This document shows, piece after piece, positions 9,485 through 18,644 of a stretch of 50,310 nucleotides of DNA. The position numbers and the translations under genes are program-made. Numbering within the stretch: the stretch's first letter is position 1; every line of letters begins with the position of its first letter. Location of the stretch: the NCBI GenBank assembly GCA_964615975.1, contig CAZTTH010000025.1, positions 1 to 50,310 of the forward strand, in the 5' to 3' direction. The notes beneath the pieces were generated by a model, which had not been told where the DNA came from, did not search any database, and saw nothing but the letters and a program-made list of their open reading frames with translations. Source of the DNA: CAZTTH01 sp964615975 (lineage in GTDB: Bacteria; Verrucomicrobiota; Lentisphaeria; JABSQK01; JAJFLO01).

Positions 9485-10899
9485 GATTCATCTTTATTTA
9501 AATTTACTGGATTAGAGGACTCCGTGGGGCCGCCAATGGCACGATGAAGGGCGACGCGAAAACGCAATAACTCCCGGCGGCTGGTAATGATTTCCCGCTC
9601 CAGGTTCTGCACCGTGGTGACGGCATTAAGCACCGGCAGATAGTCGTTCAACCCCTGGCTGTAGCGGTTTCTGGTTTCCGAGAGCAAACGCTGCGCCGAC
9701 TCGAGTTGATGGTTCAACAGGCGGATCTTATCCTCTTGCTTGCGTTCCCGCAACAACGCGGTCTCCACTTCCTGAACCGCGACCAGATAGGCATGGGAGA
9801 AATGGGCGAGCGCGATGGCAAGTTCCGCCTGTCGTGCCGCCACTTCGGATTGCCGCTCATCAGCATCAAAGATCGGGCCGGTCACGGCGGCGAGTGTGTT
9901 GCCAATGAGATGATGCAGGGAGGGATCGCCGGAGATCAGCAGCGCGCCATCAATAGTGAAACGCGGAAAGCGATCCGCCAGCGCTTCCCCCACCCGGCGA
10001 TCGATGGCAATAATAAGGCTTTTGGCCGCCAGCAGATCAGGACGGTTGTGGATCAGGTCGGCAGGCAAACCAATTGAAGGCAATGGCAGGGGGGATGGCA
10101 ACTCCCGTGGGGAAAGTTCGAGCAGTGCGCCGGGAGGTTGCCCCAGCAACACATTCAGGGCGTATTTGATATGCTCGAGCTGGGCTTCCTCTTCCGGGAT
10201 GCGCGCCCGGATTTCCGCCAGTTGCACCTGTTGTTGGCGGACATCGACAATCGAAGTCACCCCCTGGCCGAAGCGCAAGCGGGTCAGGGTCAGCAAGCGT
10301 TCGTTGATGGCAATTTGGTCGGCGATCAATTGCAATTGCCGGCGATGCTCAAGCATGGCAAAATAATTATCGGTGATGGCGGCGGATAACACCAGACGGC
10401 TGCCGACCCAATCATAGGCGGCTGCCTGCCATTCATATTGGCGGGATTCGCGGGCATAGCGGATGCGCTTGAGGAAATCGAGCTCCCAGGAAAAAAGCGC
10501 GCCAATCGATGTTGAAGATGTGGATGCATCCTCCTGACTGTTCCACTCTTTTTCATAGCTGCCAATACCAGTGATGGCGGGATATGATTTCGCGCCGGCC
10601 TGGCGGGCGATCGCCTGCGCGCGCTCAATACGCGCCGCCAGCGCCTGCAATTCGAGATTTTGATCGAGACCCGCGGCGATGAGTCGATTGAGATTTTGAT
10701 CATTGAAGCTCAGCCACCAGGAAGCTGATGGCAGATCTTGATCGGACTTATTCTCGGTTTCCTCGGTATCCTCGGTATAGCGATCGAGGACGTGGATCTG
10801 GGGCGATGGTTCCGGCAGCGGCCGATACGTTGAGCAGCCACAACACATGAGTGCCAGCAAGAGAAGACACTGGGAGTTTGATGTCCATGTCGATTTCAT
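9481..10899 (-). CDS. Outer-membrane factor lipoprotein, NodT/TolC family
   Basis: First gene of the efflux operon; it forms the trimeric outer-membrane channel. From the ATG at 10899 the protein has 472 residues. A lipoprotein-type signal is seen: hydrophobic LLLLALMCCGC followed by STYRPLPEPSP, with the last Cys as the likely lipid-modified residue. Two OEP repeats follow with typical helical motifs (LNRLIAAGLDQNLELQALAARI; TLTRLRFGQGVTSIVDVRQQQ; LRFRVALHRAIGG). An in-frame ATG at 10983 has a better ribosome site (AAAAGG) but would put 28 polar residues before the signal peptide, so I prefer 10899. Confidence 0.88.
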   Translation of the reverse strand: MKSTWTSNSQCLLLLALMCCGCSTYRPLPEPSPQIHVLDRYTEDTEETENKSDQDLPSASWWLSFNDQNLNRLIAAGLDQNLELQALAARIERAQAIARQAGAKSYPAITGIGSYEKEWNSQEDASTSSTSIGALFSWELDFLKRIRYARESRQYEWQAAAYDWVGSRLVLSAAITDNYFAMLEHRRQLQLIADQIAINERLLTLTRLRFGQGVTSIVDVRQQQVQLAEIRARIPEEEAQLEHIKYALNVLLGQPPGALLELSPRELPSPLPLPSIGLPADLIHNRPDLLAAKSLIIAIDRRVGEALADRFPRFTIDGALLISGDPSLHHLIGNTLAAVTGPIFDADERQSEVAARQAELAIALAHFSHAYLVAVQEVETALLRERKQEDKIRLLNHQLESAQRLLSETRNRYSQGLNDYLPVLNAVTTVQNLEREIITSRRELLRFRVALHRAIGGPTESSNPVNLNKDES

Positions 10900-11170
10900 T
10901 GGCGGGATCGGGATATCATTTGAAGAATTTATTCGTAGTCGTTGATGCTGGTATGGTTTGGATGAAAACGTCACGCCATACATATAAAACCTTTTTTAAT
11001 CTATGAAAGCGGCATGATTCGCTTTGAGGATTTTTACATCAGGATTTGGTATTCAGGTTCAGTCAATCTACCCAAGCGGCGTAGCCGCAACCCAATCAAT
11101 ACCTAACCGTGGATTTCGCAGATAATCGCGGCGACGTATCATATCCATGCTGAAGTTCATGTATCAGGGT

Positions 11171-11440
11171 CTAAGAACGTGCCATCCAATAGATTACAAC
11201 GGCTCCCACCAGGCACCACAGCAGCAAGAAACTGAAACAACCCGACCCGCGCGCGCCCGGCACGAATTTCTCTGGATATTGCGTGCGCAGCATGGCTTCC
11301 AGCTCTTCGATCGCTTCTTTCGCCTCTTTCAAGCCCATACCTGTCAGCTCGCGATAAAACTTGATGGCCGCGATTTTCCTCCCGCCAAAAAGCATTTCTT
11401 TTATGGCGGCACTATGTTCGTCATTGATCTTAGGTTCCAT
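11171..11440 (-). CDS. Small membrane protein with ribosomal L7/L12 C-terminal-like domain
   Basis: Protein of 89 residues. Residues about 21-51 (GRKIAAIKFYRELTGMGLKEAKEAIEELE) match the C-terminal domain of ribosomal protein bL12, whose usual pattern is K-x-x-x-I-K-x-x-R-E-x-T-G-L-G-L-K-E-A-K. The rest differs: a Gly/Arg linker and a single C-terminal membrane helix (FLLLWCLVGAVVIYWMA). The elongation-factor-binding ribosomal protein itself has no such helix, so this is a separate small-protein family using the same fold. The function is unknown. A stand-alone gene with a GGAAG directly before the ATG. Confidence 0.75.
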   Translation of the reverse strand: MEPKINDEHSAAIKEMLFGGRKIAAIKFYRELTGMGLKEAKEAIEELEAMLRTQYPEKFVPGARGSGCFSFLLLWCLVGAVVIYWMARS

Positions 11441-11954
11441 CTTCCATCCACTTTGGTTGTTACAATAATAATGGACACAAGCGGTTAGACCGCACGTTGT
11501 CGAATTTTCCGCCGCCGCCGTTCCACTCAGGCCGGTAACCGCGCAAGCTTTTTCTAAAATCTGATTGTGTTCAGTATAGAATTAAGATCGCACAGTTACT
11601 ATACATTGTTCCATCAAAACCAATAACCCTTGGCGGGAGTTGGTGGCGCAGGTCTCCCGACCTGTGTCGCTTAAACTCAGGTCGGGAGACTGTAGGTGGA
11701 TAGCGTCGGTTGGAGTACTGGCTTTTAGCCTGAATGGCAATAATCCCTGAGAGAGGAGCATCCTAAAAGGATGAGCTCCAAACTCTGCGCTAAACTCCTA
11801 CGCAGACCTGAGCTACATTAAAATCTCCGGTCAATGAAGCTTGCATGACGGTAAACAGATACTCGCTCTGGGTAATGTCTGGTCAACCTCCCCAAGCCTG
11901 GAGCCGATTTCGCGGATTTTGCGAAAAATTTTCCGCCGACATTTATGCAAATCC
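11441..11954. other. Intergenic, contains a hairpin repeat
   Basis: This 514-base stretch has no supportable gene. It contains the inverted repeat at 11649-11692. Near its right end is a GCGGATTT/GCGAAAA-rich stretch (about 11905-11940) that resembles sequence around 11110-11135. Minus-strand frames reaching into the protease gene are shadows. Confidence 0.6.
11649..11692. repeat. Hairpin element with CAGGTC arms
   Basis: CAGGTCTCCCGACCTG (11649-11664) and CAGGTCGGGAGACTG (11678-11692) are reverse complements except for one missing base. They are separated by 13 bases. The left arm is itself nearly palindromic. A shorter hairpin with the same AGACCTG/CAGGTCT core lies at 36024-36042. The form suggests a REP-like palindrome, perhaps mobilised by the RAYT transposase of this genome. 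It could also act as a terminator, but no T-run follows. Confidence 0.65.
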
Positions 11955-14900
11955 TTAATCTCCGAGCTCCAGAAGCGCGGATGACAGGGGACAATGCAGC
12001 CAATAACCATACCCTTTTTCCAGCACTTGAACAGGAATAAAATGCCGCCCGTTCCACCTCCAAATGGTTCCGTCCACCGCGGCATGATTCTGAAACGCAA
12101 TGGAATTGCCGACCGGCCCGACAAGATGCCAGCCTTGAGTTAATTCCCGGCTGCTGCGGTCTGGCGCCAGACCGGTTATAGGCAATATTGCCGGCTGCTT
12201 CAGGTAAAGCCAATACCCCTGCATGGGATGAATCTCATCCGCTTTTTCCAGATGCGGATTTGTCCATTTCCAGGCCGCGCCATCGGCGGGCGGAATGCCA
12301 GCGTTTTGCAGGATGGCATTAATGCCGGGAACACAAGGTTCCACCTGCACCGAGATCAGATTCCAGCCCGCCTTGAGATCAAGGGATTGGGTAATTCCAT
12401 ACACAATGGTGAGTGCGGCGGAACCGGCAAGGTTTTCCGCATCACGAGCCGTGACGGTAATCTGATTCGCGCCGCAAAACAAAGCCAGATTCGCGATGCT
12501 CCATGTATCCGTTCCAACCGCGACGCCGCTGCCGCCGCGGTTATTGCTCCAGGTTACTTCAACAACAGCGACATTATCACCGGCAGTCCCTTCTATATGA
12601 ATACTGTCAGCTAAAGTCATATAGGTTGCCGCGGCGGTGGGTTGAGTAATGGCCAATTGCGGCGGAATGGTATCGAAAATAACCATCAAGACGGCGCTGT
12701 TTGAGGTGTCGCTTCCCTCCGCATTCGTCACTAGGCAGCGGAACTGGTCGCCGGTCATCGTGATCGTGGTTCCAACAATATTCAGGGAGTTGGTTTGGGT
12801 GCCGGAATAAGTATCGCCATCTTCCAGATCGATCCAGTCCAGGGCATTCCTGGGCAGGCGCTGCCAGTGATAATCGGGGGGCGGATACCCCGAAGCGACC
12901 AGCGAAAATCGGGCGGTTTCACTGACATAAACCGTTTGATTCTGAGGCTGAACCGAAACCATCGGCGGTGACACTCCGATGCCCTGCAATTGAATCTCAG
13001 TCAGGGGAAAATCCGGATCGGTCGAGCCCAGGTTCAGAGTTGAGGTCATGGTTGAGTCGCTTGTGGGTGAAAACTCAACCGCGAAGGAATATTGTCCTCC
13101 GGGGGAAAGATGACGACTGAATCCATTATGGGAAAATTGGGTGGTCGCGCCAGCCAGTGAAATTGAAAAGAGCTCGAGATCGCCGTTCCCGTTATTGGCA
13201 ATGGTCAGGGTCACCTGTTTATTCGCACCGACTTTAACCGCGCCAAAATCAACCCCGTCGACGACATTGATCCTGCCATGAGCGGCGGTATAACTGCCGG
13301 CACGGAATCCCAGGGGATAACCGATCGGCAGGCTCCAGGTGGTGATGATGTCCGAGGCGGGGATATCACTGGTGAATTTATCATTGCCAAACGGGGTTTT
13401 GAATAAATTATAAATGCCGAGATCATCGCTATAATACCGGAAGAGAAAGTGATTATCATCGCCGACATAGGACGGCTGAGTATGGACCTCGCTGCCGCCA
13501 ATGATTGCCTGGCGGTTGCTGATATAGTCCAGGGCGACCACGCCATTGATATCCAGGTCCTTGAGGATCAGATCGACCAGCAAATGCGAATTGATGGTGT
13601 GCGAAAACACGGGATTGCCGATATCAAGATCCGGCGCCAGGGGCACGATCTGATGGATCGCACGATCCGCCACCCGCAAGGAATATATCCCCCAGACCGA
13701 AACCCTTTCGCCACTGGGCAGGGGAATGGTGGAAACCGCGTCAAACACCAGGGTATCCCCCTGAAAGTTGAAGGTCAGGATATCGGCAAAGTCGACTTCG
13801 GTCGCTTCGCCATCCGGCTGCACAATGCGCAATGGAACGATCTCAAATGTATTCCCGGCCACATCCACCAGAGTTAGAGAAGGTTCATAATCCGTGGTGG
13901 TATAGGCGATAAAGCGCAGATCCTTGGACATCGCGATGGTGGCAATAAAGCCACCATCCAGGATGCGCTCCTCAAACGAGCCATCGATTGACCAGAGATT
14001 ATGAGCGGCCGACACATAGAGGAGAAAGCTCCCATCGCCGGTTATGGAATGACGCGTATTCGTCACATAGTTCGAGGTTAAGTAATACAATTGCCCGTTT
14101 GCTTCCAGGATGAGTCGATAGAGATAATCGGTGCCACTTTGATTGATCGCCTCAGCTCTTTGAAATATGATCTGATCAACCCCGGTGGTAGGGATCCCCG
14201 GGGTCGGGGTCTGACTGCTGTCGCTATCAAATATTTCGACCGCGTCGAAGGCCGCCTTGACGGCGGTCACTTCGAGGCTATTCGTTCCATAAAGGTCCTC
14301 AGCGGCGGAGATCAACGCGCGACGATAATCAATGAATTGCGCCCGGCTGGTCAAATAATTTATCAGAGCGCGATAAACGATTTTTTCGCTCTTGCTCCTC
14401 CCAATCCCCTGATTGCCATCCGCCAACAGGTACGACATGCGATTGAGAATGCCGCTGTTCCTGTGCACCCCGCCATTATCACCCGCGGCGGTGTTGGGCA
14501 GGTATTCATAGGCCGACATGGCAGCTGGCTGCGGCGACAGGACTTGGGGATTGCCGGGATTTTGCAGATCGCGGAGGCCGACCTGACCGGCGATCTTGAC
14601 CGCGTCTTCGCCGATCAACCAGTCATTGCGATCAATCATTGCCGCGAAGAAATCAGCGAGATGTTCATTGATCGCTCCGGATTGATTTTCATAAATCAAC
14701 GCCGCGCTGTGGCTGATAATCCCATGGGTTAATTCATGGGCCGTGACATCAAGCGAAATGGCGAGATTCTTGAAATAAATATCCCCGTCGCCAAACAACA
14801 TCAATTGCAGGGTTGGATTCCAGTGCGCGTTGTCGATGTTGGCGCCATAATGAATGACCCCGATGATATTCATCCCCTTGTCATTGATTGACAAGCGGTT

Positions 14901-16241
14901 GTGGGTCTGGTAAAAATAGGATTCGATCTGGCGTAAATTGAATAACAGGGAAACCGCCGCGCTGTCCCACTGATTGACGGCAGTCGAAGTTGTTTGCACA
15001 AATTGATTTTGCGATTGCTGCGCGTTCAAGGCGATGAGGGCGCCGGAGATGGCATTCAGATTGGGCGGTGATGATGCGGAATTATAGAACGGCGCAGTGG
15101 TGTCGATGGCATAATAGGTGGCATTGCCGCGCCAGACCGAAATGGTGCGCGAGACACCCGCAAGATCAGCGGCGGTGGCGGCAACTGCTTCATGCTGGGT
15201 CAGGTGGTATTTATGCACCACGTCACCGCCATTGGCCGCGACAAAAATCTGCCATGATTCATCCATATCCCGGGTCACATCGACCCGCCAGGTCATTTCC
15301 GGCGCGCGGTGCAAATCCCAATAGATCATCCGTTCCGCCTGGGGCTGCCATGGCGATGAATCATCGCTTCCGACCGCGGCCTGCGCGGTGGCAATTGCTT
15401 CCGCGGCACTGATTTCCGCGCGTTTCCGGCGCGGAAGAACGGGAGTGACGGCGTACAATCCGGAAACCTCAATCGGCTGGGATGAGGACGCGAAATGCAC
15501 GCCGATTTGCGCGCCCCATACCGGTGTATCCTGATAATATTGACTGAGCACCACGTGCGTCATGCCGAGCTCGTCATGGAGGGTTCTTTCCACCCGGAAC
15601 TCCCGTGCCGGATCGACAATATTCAACACCGCCGCCAACTCCCCGAGCAGTGCTGCCGCCATGGCCGGATGATCCTGTTGTGCCAATGCGCTTTGATACG
15701 CTGGTGACGACTGACCAAGCGGCGCCAAATCACCGCGCAAATAACGCAGTGTCCCCGACACATTATCCATTTCCAGACGCGTGTCATTCCCCAGGCGGGC
15801 GAGCAGCTCATCGATCGCCCGCTGGTGCTTATCATTATTCCCCGTGATCCCCTGATGGCGGGGAAGGCCGGCCACCGGATGCGGCAACCCCGATTGACGA
15901 CGGTTGACCACTGCGTTCATGTGCTTCAGTACAGTTGCTGCCGCCGCCTGTTTTTGCGCCCGGGATAACGCTTTCGCATTGGCCCGCTTATGGGCAAGGT
16001 AGGCCGCTGGTGATGAAAGTTTAGAGCTCGCGAGCGCGGGATGAGTTGGAGCGCCAGACGATGGCGCCGACTGGGGTGCCGCGGCGGGTGAATGCGTGGG
16101 GCGGCGGGCTGGATTATCGGGGGTTCGCGGCACCGTCAGTGACCGCCAATAATACCAGAATCCCACCCCCATGATGGCGACCATGATTAACCGATAAAGC
16201 GCGGATTTTACTTTTCGCTTTTTTGCTGATATTGGCATCAC
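11955..16241 (-). CDS. Large secreted M4 (thermolysin-like) metalloprotease with C-terminal propeller, Ig-like and GWNLIS domains
   Basis: Protein of 1428 residues, far longer than a typical M4 enzyme. An N-terminal membrane/signal segment (LYRLIMVAIMGVGFWYYW) precedes an Ala/Pro-rich linker and an FTP/PepSY-like propeptide. The zinc motif HELTH is at residues 502-506, and the third zinc ligand lies in GAINEHLADFF. The C-terminal half adds several modules. First come beta-propeller-like blades (GQLYYLTSN..., DGSFLLYVSAAHNLWSIDG). A choice-of-anchor/ASH-type domain follows (VDFGAVKVGANKQVTLTIANNG), then an Ig-like domain (VSVQPQNQTVYVSETARFSL). After it is a second Ig-like domain (GTAGDNVAVVEVTW), and last a repeat of the GWNLIS type (DLKAGWNLISVQ..., LTQGWHLVGP..., GYGYWLHC). 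It is likely an exported, surface-associated or secreted protease for protein degradation. No sorting motif is obvious. Confidence 0.88.
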   Translation of the reverse strand: MMPISAKKRKVKSALYRLIMVAIMGVGFWYYWRSLTVPRTPDNPARRPTHSPAAAPQSAPSSGAPTHPALASSKLSSPAAYLAHKRANAKALSRAQKQAAAATVLKHMNAVVNRRQSGLPHPVAGLPRHQGITGNNDKHQRAIDELLARLGNDTRLEMDNVSGTLRYLRGDLAPLGQSSPAYQSALAQQDHPAMAAALLGELAAVLNIVDPAREFRVERTLHDELGMTHVVLSQYYQDTPVWGAQIGVHFASSSQPIEVSGLYAVTPVLPRRKRAEISAAEAIATAQAAVGSDDSSPWQPQAERMIYWDLHRAPEMTWRVDVTRDMDESWQIFVAANGGDVVHKYHLTQHEAVAATAADLAGVSRTISVWRGNATYYAIDTTAPFYNSASSPPNLNAISGALIALNAQQSQNQFVQTTSTAVNQWDSAAVSLLFNLRQIESYFYQTHNRLSINDKGMNIIGVIHYGANIDNAHWNPTLQLMLFGDGDIYFKNLAISLDVTAHELTHGIISHSAALIYENQSGAINEHLADFFAAMIDRNDWLIGEDAVKIAGQVGLRDLQNPGNPQVLSPQPAAMSAYEYLPNTAAGDNGGVHRNSGILNRMSYLLADGNQGIGRSKSEKIVYRALINYLTSRAQFIDYRRALISAAEDLYGTNSLEVTAVKAAFDAVEIFDSDSSQTPTPGIPTTGVDQIIFQRAEAINQSGTDYLYRLILEANGQLYYLTSNYVTNTRHSITGDGSFLLYVSAAHNLWSIDGSFEERILDGGFIATIAMSKDLRFIAYTTTDYEPSLTLVDVAGNTFEIVPLRIVQPDGEATEVDFADILTFNFQGDTLVFDAVSTIPLPSGERVSVWGIYSLRVADRAIHQIVPLAPDLDIGNPVFSHTINSHLLVDLILKDLDINGVVALDYISNRQAIIGGSEVHTQPSYVGDDNHFLFRYYSDDLGIYNLFKTPFGNDKFTSDIPASDIITTWSLPIGYPLGFRAGSYTAAHGRINVVDGVDFGAVKVGANKQVTLTIANNGNGDLELFSISLAGATTQFSHNGFSRHLSPGGQYSFAVEFSPTSDSTMTSTLNLGSTDPDFPLTEIQLQGIGVSPPMVSVQPQNQTVYVSETARFSLVASGYPPPDYHWQRLPRNALDWIDLEDGDTYSGTQTNSLNIVGTTITMTGDQFRCLVTNAEGSDTSNSAVLMVIFDTIPPQLAITQPTAAATYMTLADSIHIEGTAGDNVAVVEVTWSNNRGGSGVAVGTDTWSIANLALFCGANQITVTARDAENLAGSAALTIVYGITQSLDLKAGWNLISVQVEPCVPGINAILQNAGIPPADGAAWKWTNPHLEKADEIHPMQGYWLYLKQPAILPITGLAPDRSSRELTQGWHLVGPVGNSIAFQNHAAVDGTIWRWNGRHFIPVQVLEKGYGYWLHCPLSSALLELGD

Positions 16242-16355
16242 CAGAACATTTTCTCGCTGGATAAGTTGATGATCAGGGGGACCATGACTGTCCCATGTAT
16301 CGGGTTAATGTCTTTTGACCAAAACTTAGGCGCTAAACCGATACTCTCCCAGGAA

Positions 16356-16697
16356 TCATTTCTCTTGTGGCGGCACAAGTGGTTCAATCAATTTGATGAG
16401 CAGTGGCAGGTCACGCTTAACTGTATCCCAGACAATTTCAATGTCCACATCGTCATAATTGTGAATCATCAGATTCCGCATCCCGACCATTTCGTTCCAA
16501 GGAATGCCGGGATGGTCTGCGCGCATTTGAGGTGAGATGCGACGAGCTGCCTCCCCGATAATTTCAAGTCGTCGGATCACTGAATCTTGACACTGGGTAT
16601 CGCCAAGGAATGTTGGTTTCGAAATCCCCTCGACATAGGATAGGCCAAGCCTGGCTGCCATGAGGATGTCGAAGAGGTAAGCAAGATCACGTTCCAT
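16356..16697 (-). CDS. hepT: HepT-like toxin (HEPN domain, DUF86)
   Basis: Protein of 113 residues from the ATG at 16697 (MERDLAYLF). It shows the HEPN toxin active-site motif R-x4-H-x-Y in GMRNLMIHNYDDVD, and the usual HepT lead-in IRRLEIIGEAARRIS and IPWNEMVGMRN. HepT proteins are RNases or AMPylation targets neutralised by a cognate MntA nucleotidyltransferase. The partner gene lies immediately upstream and overlaps this one by 11 bases, the usual antitoxin-first order. The reading frame extends upstream of 16697 but only into the partner gene. Confidence 0.88.
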   Translation of the reverse strand: MERDLAYLFDILMAARLGLSYVEGISKPTFLGDTQCQDSVIRRLEIIGEAARRISPQMRADHPGIPWNEMVGMRNLMIHNYDDVDIEIVWDTVKRDLPLLIKLIEPLVPPQEK

Positions 16698-16998
16698 AAA
16701 CAACTTCCGCTGATTGCAGGATTGCGTTTTTTCGGAGGTAATTCCGGCTTGTCTCGATACCCCTGCGACTGACCAGATCAACTGGTTTGCCGAGAATCAG
16801 TTGCAATTCATTTTGCATGTGGACCATGTCGAACAGTGTGTGGTGAGTTTCAGGGTGAAAGCGCACCAACACATCCACATCACTTCCTGGCTGAAAGTCC
16901 TCGCGCAATACTGACCCGAAGAGGGCCAATTCAACGATCTGCCATCTTTTACAAAATGCTTCGATTTCAATGCTCGGAATATCCCTATGCGCACTCAT
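16687..16998 (-). CDS. mntA: MntA-like nucleotidyltransferase antitoxin
   Basis: Protein of 103 residues. It carries the minimal nucleotidyltransferase signature GSVLREDFQPGSDVDVLV, in the pattern G-S-x2-R-x-D-x4-S-D-x-D-x2-V with both catalytic Asp residues. Antitoxins of this family silence HepT by transferring AMP to a Tyr near its active site. Its stop overlaps the start of hepT by 11 bases, so the two are translationally linked. It is first in the two-gene unit, with 584 bases of non-coding sequence upstream. Confidence 0.88.
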   Translation of the reverse strand: MSAHRDIPSIEIEAFCKRWQIVELALFGSVLREDFQPGSDVDVLVRFHPETHHTLFDMVHMQNELQLILGKPVDLVSRRGIETSRNYLRKNAILQSAEVVYGT

Positions 16999-17582
16999 CC
17001 ATCCATCTCCATTATATTCTTTCCCCTGGGCCTCGGATCACCATGTGATTATGATGACGGTGAGATGTCATTGTTAAGAATGACAATGATCATGATTCCA
17101 TGATCTGGCTGATCACAACACAAATAATAACATTCGTGCTTCGTCTCGTCATTAGGAAACTTTAGATGACTTGAACCAGGTTACAATATTTCATTATTGA
17201 ATATCCCTGAGATGCGGCTTCGCGAAAAGCGCTTTTACTGCCAAAATCTGAAAACGGGGAATTGCTGGGCGCATATCGCTTAATCCGATGACCGATGAAG
17301 CGGACATCGCTCATCATTCATGGAGAGCATTGACGAATCAAAATTCGGAATTAACTTGGATTGGCAGGCCGCGAAAACCCGGGATTTATGGAAATAAGAT
17401 TCAGTCCACATCTCGTTATACTCAAGACGATGAGGTTATAGAAAAAGATTGCTCATTTTCCCGCCTGATGGGAACAACAGCATGCGAACATTCGACGGCT
17501 GGCAGTCTAGCTTTAGTTTGAAAATAAATGCTTCCGTCCGGTAAGATCAAAACCCAATGATGCAAATTTCCTGTTTTCAAAG
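16999..17582. other. Intergenic upstream of the biosynthetic operon
   Basis: This 584-base region separates mntA and the O-methyltransferase, which are divergently arranged, so it must hold promoters for both. It contains copy 1 of the dispersed element (17427-17521). A 77-residue open frame (17288-17521) covers that element; see the repeat entry. I could not identify convincing -35/-10 pairs. Confidence 0.5.
17427..17521 (+). repeat. Dispersed intergenic element, copy 1
   Basis: Related by eye to 37419-37506 and 44399-44489 over about 85 bases. The shared pattern is CGATG, then (G)AAAA(A)GAT-GC, then CTGA, then a TTC(G/A)AC block. In one frame this copy reads EKDCSFSRLMGTTACEHSTA and then GSLALV-stop; the other two copies read EKDCTFSVLTGMAAGESSTA and GKDGTITSLIETPACDHSTA. 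Several differences from copy 2 are third-position changes. It may be a short-peptide relic or a structured element. It lies about 60 bases upstream of the O-methyltransferase start. Confidence 0.6.
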
Positions 17583-18620
17583 ATGCTAAAAAACAGCAAT
17601 CAATTGAACCCCGGCCCGGATCGTGATCATCTGCTGCGGCTGCTCAATGGTTATCACTCCACCTGTCTCCTGGTGGCCGCGATGCGGTTGGGGATCTTTG
17701 AAAGATTGGGCAAATCCTCAATGGATGCAAAGACACTGGCACAGGAATTGGGTGCGCATCTGCCGTCATTACAACGTTTTCTCCGGGCCCTCAAGCTCGT
17801 GGGCTTGATTGAAGTCCACGCTGATTATGTTACCCTGTCCGCGCTGGGGCGCCTGATGCAAGCAGAAGTATCCGGTTTTTCCGATCGTGTTATGCTGACC
17901 GGCGCTGAATATCTCCCCGCCTGGGAAAACCTTCACCTGGCGATTCTGAATGGCAAACCCGCCTTTGATCAGGTGTTTGGAATGAGCGCCTGGGAGCATC
18001 GCCGCCGCCACCCAGAGCTCAATACTCATTTCAATCGCACGATGACCGACAATTTGATTCATACCCAGAAGGCGGTGTTGGCAAGCTATGATTTTTCGCC
18101 GTTGCATACGATCGTTGATGTCGGCGGCGGCAATGGCATCCTGCTGGCCGAAATCTTAATGAAATATCCCCGCCTGCGGGGCATTCTCTTCGATCAGCCG
18201 CATGTTATTGCCGCTGCTCCCGAGATTCTCCATACCGCCGGATTCTCCCACCGTTGTCAGTTGGTGGGGGGCAGCTTCTTCACCGAGGTGCCTGCCAATG
18301 GCGAGGGCTATATTCTGCAATTCATCCTGCATGACTGGTCCGACGAGGATTGTGTCACCATTCTCCGCAATTGCCGCGCGGCCATGCGGGATGCCGGGGT
18401 GATCGTGATCATCGAAAACATATTGCCTGAGGACATGGCGGCAACGGCGGAGCTGGAGCGCCTGATCATGCTTGACCTGCACATGATGACCATGCTGGGA
18501 GGACGCGAAAGAACCCTGCGCGAATTTCAAGAATTACTCACCGCGGCGGGTCTGGTTATCCGACAAACCATCAAACCCGAAAGCAACATGACAATCATCG
18601 AAGCAATCAACGCAAGTTAA
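17583..18620 (+). CDS. SAM-dependent O-methyltransferase (acetylserotonin/COMT-like)
   Basis: Protein of 345 residues, the usual length. An N-terminal winged-helix dimerisation domain (LLVAAMRLGIFERL... SLQRFLRALKLVGLIE) precedes a class I methyltransferase fold. The SAM-binding loop IVDVGGGNG is at about 177-185, FDQPHV follows, and the catalytic-base motif is HDWSDED with His250. The C-terminal pattern LDLHMMTMLGGRERTLREFQ also fits natural-product O-methyltransferases. It would methylate a hydroxyl of a cluster intermediate; in mycosporine pathways a gene of this class acts on the product of the neighbouring cyclase. First gene of the operon, 24 bases before the cyclase. Confidence 0.9.
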   Translation: MLKNSNQLNPGPDRDHLLRLLNGYHSTCLLVAAMRLGIFERLGKSSMDAKTLAQELGAHLPSLQRFLRALKLVGLIEVHADYVTLSALGRLMQAEVSGFSDRVMLTGAEYLPAWENLHLAILNGKPAFDQVFGMSAWEHRRRHPELNTHFNRTMTDNLIHTQKAVLASYDFSPLHTIVDVGGGNGILLAEILMKYPRLRGILFDQPHVIAAAPEILHTAGFSHRCQLVGGSFFTEVPANGEGYILQFILHDWSDEDCVTILRNCRAAMRDAGVIVIIENILPEDMAATAELERLIMLDLHMMTMLGGRERTLREFQELLTAAGLVIRQTIKPESNMTIIEAINAS

Positions 18621-18644
18621 AAATAAGACCCTGGTTTCATTCTT

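Noticed and set aside
16999..17582. Riboswitch or known RNA upstream of the biosynthetic operon
   Set aside because: I compared the leader by eye with c-di-GMP-I and cobalamin consensus cores and saw no match; the dispersed element is not a class I know.
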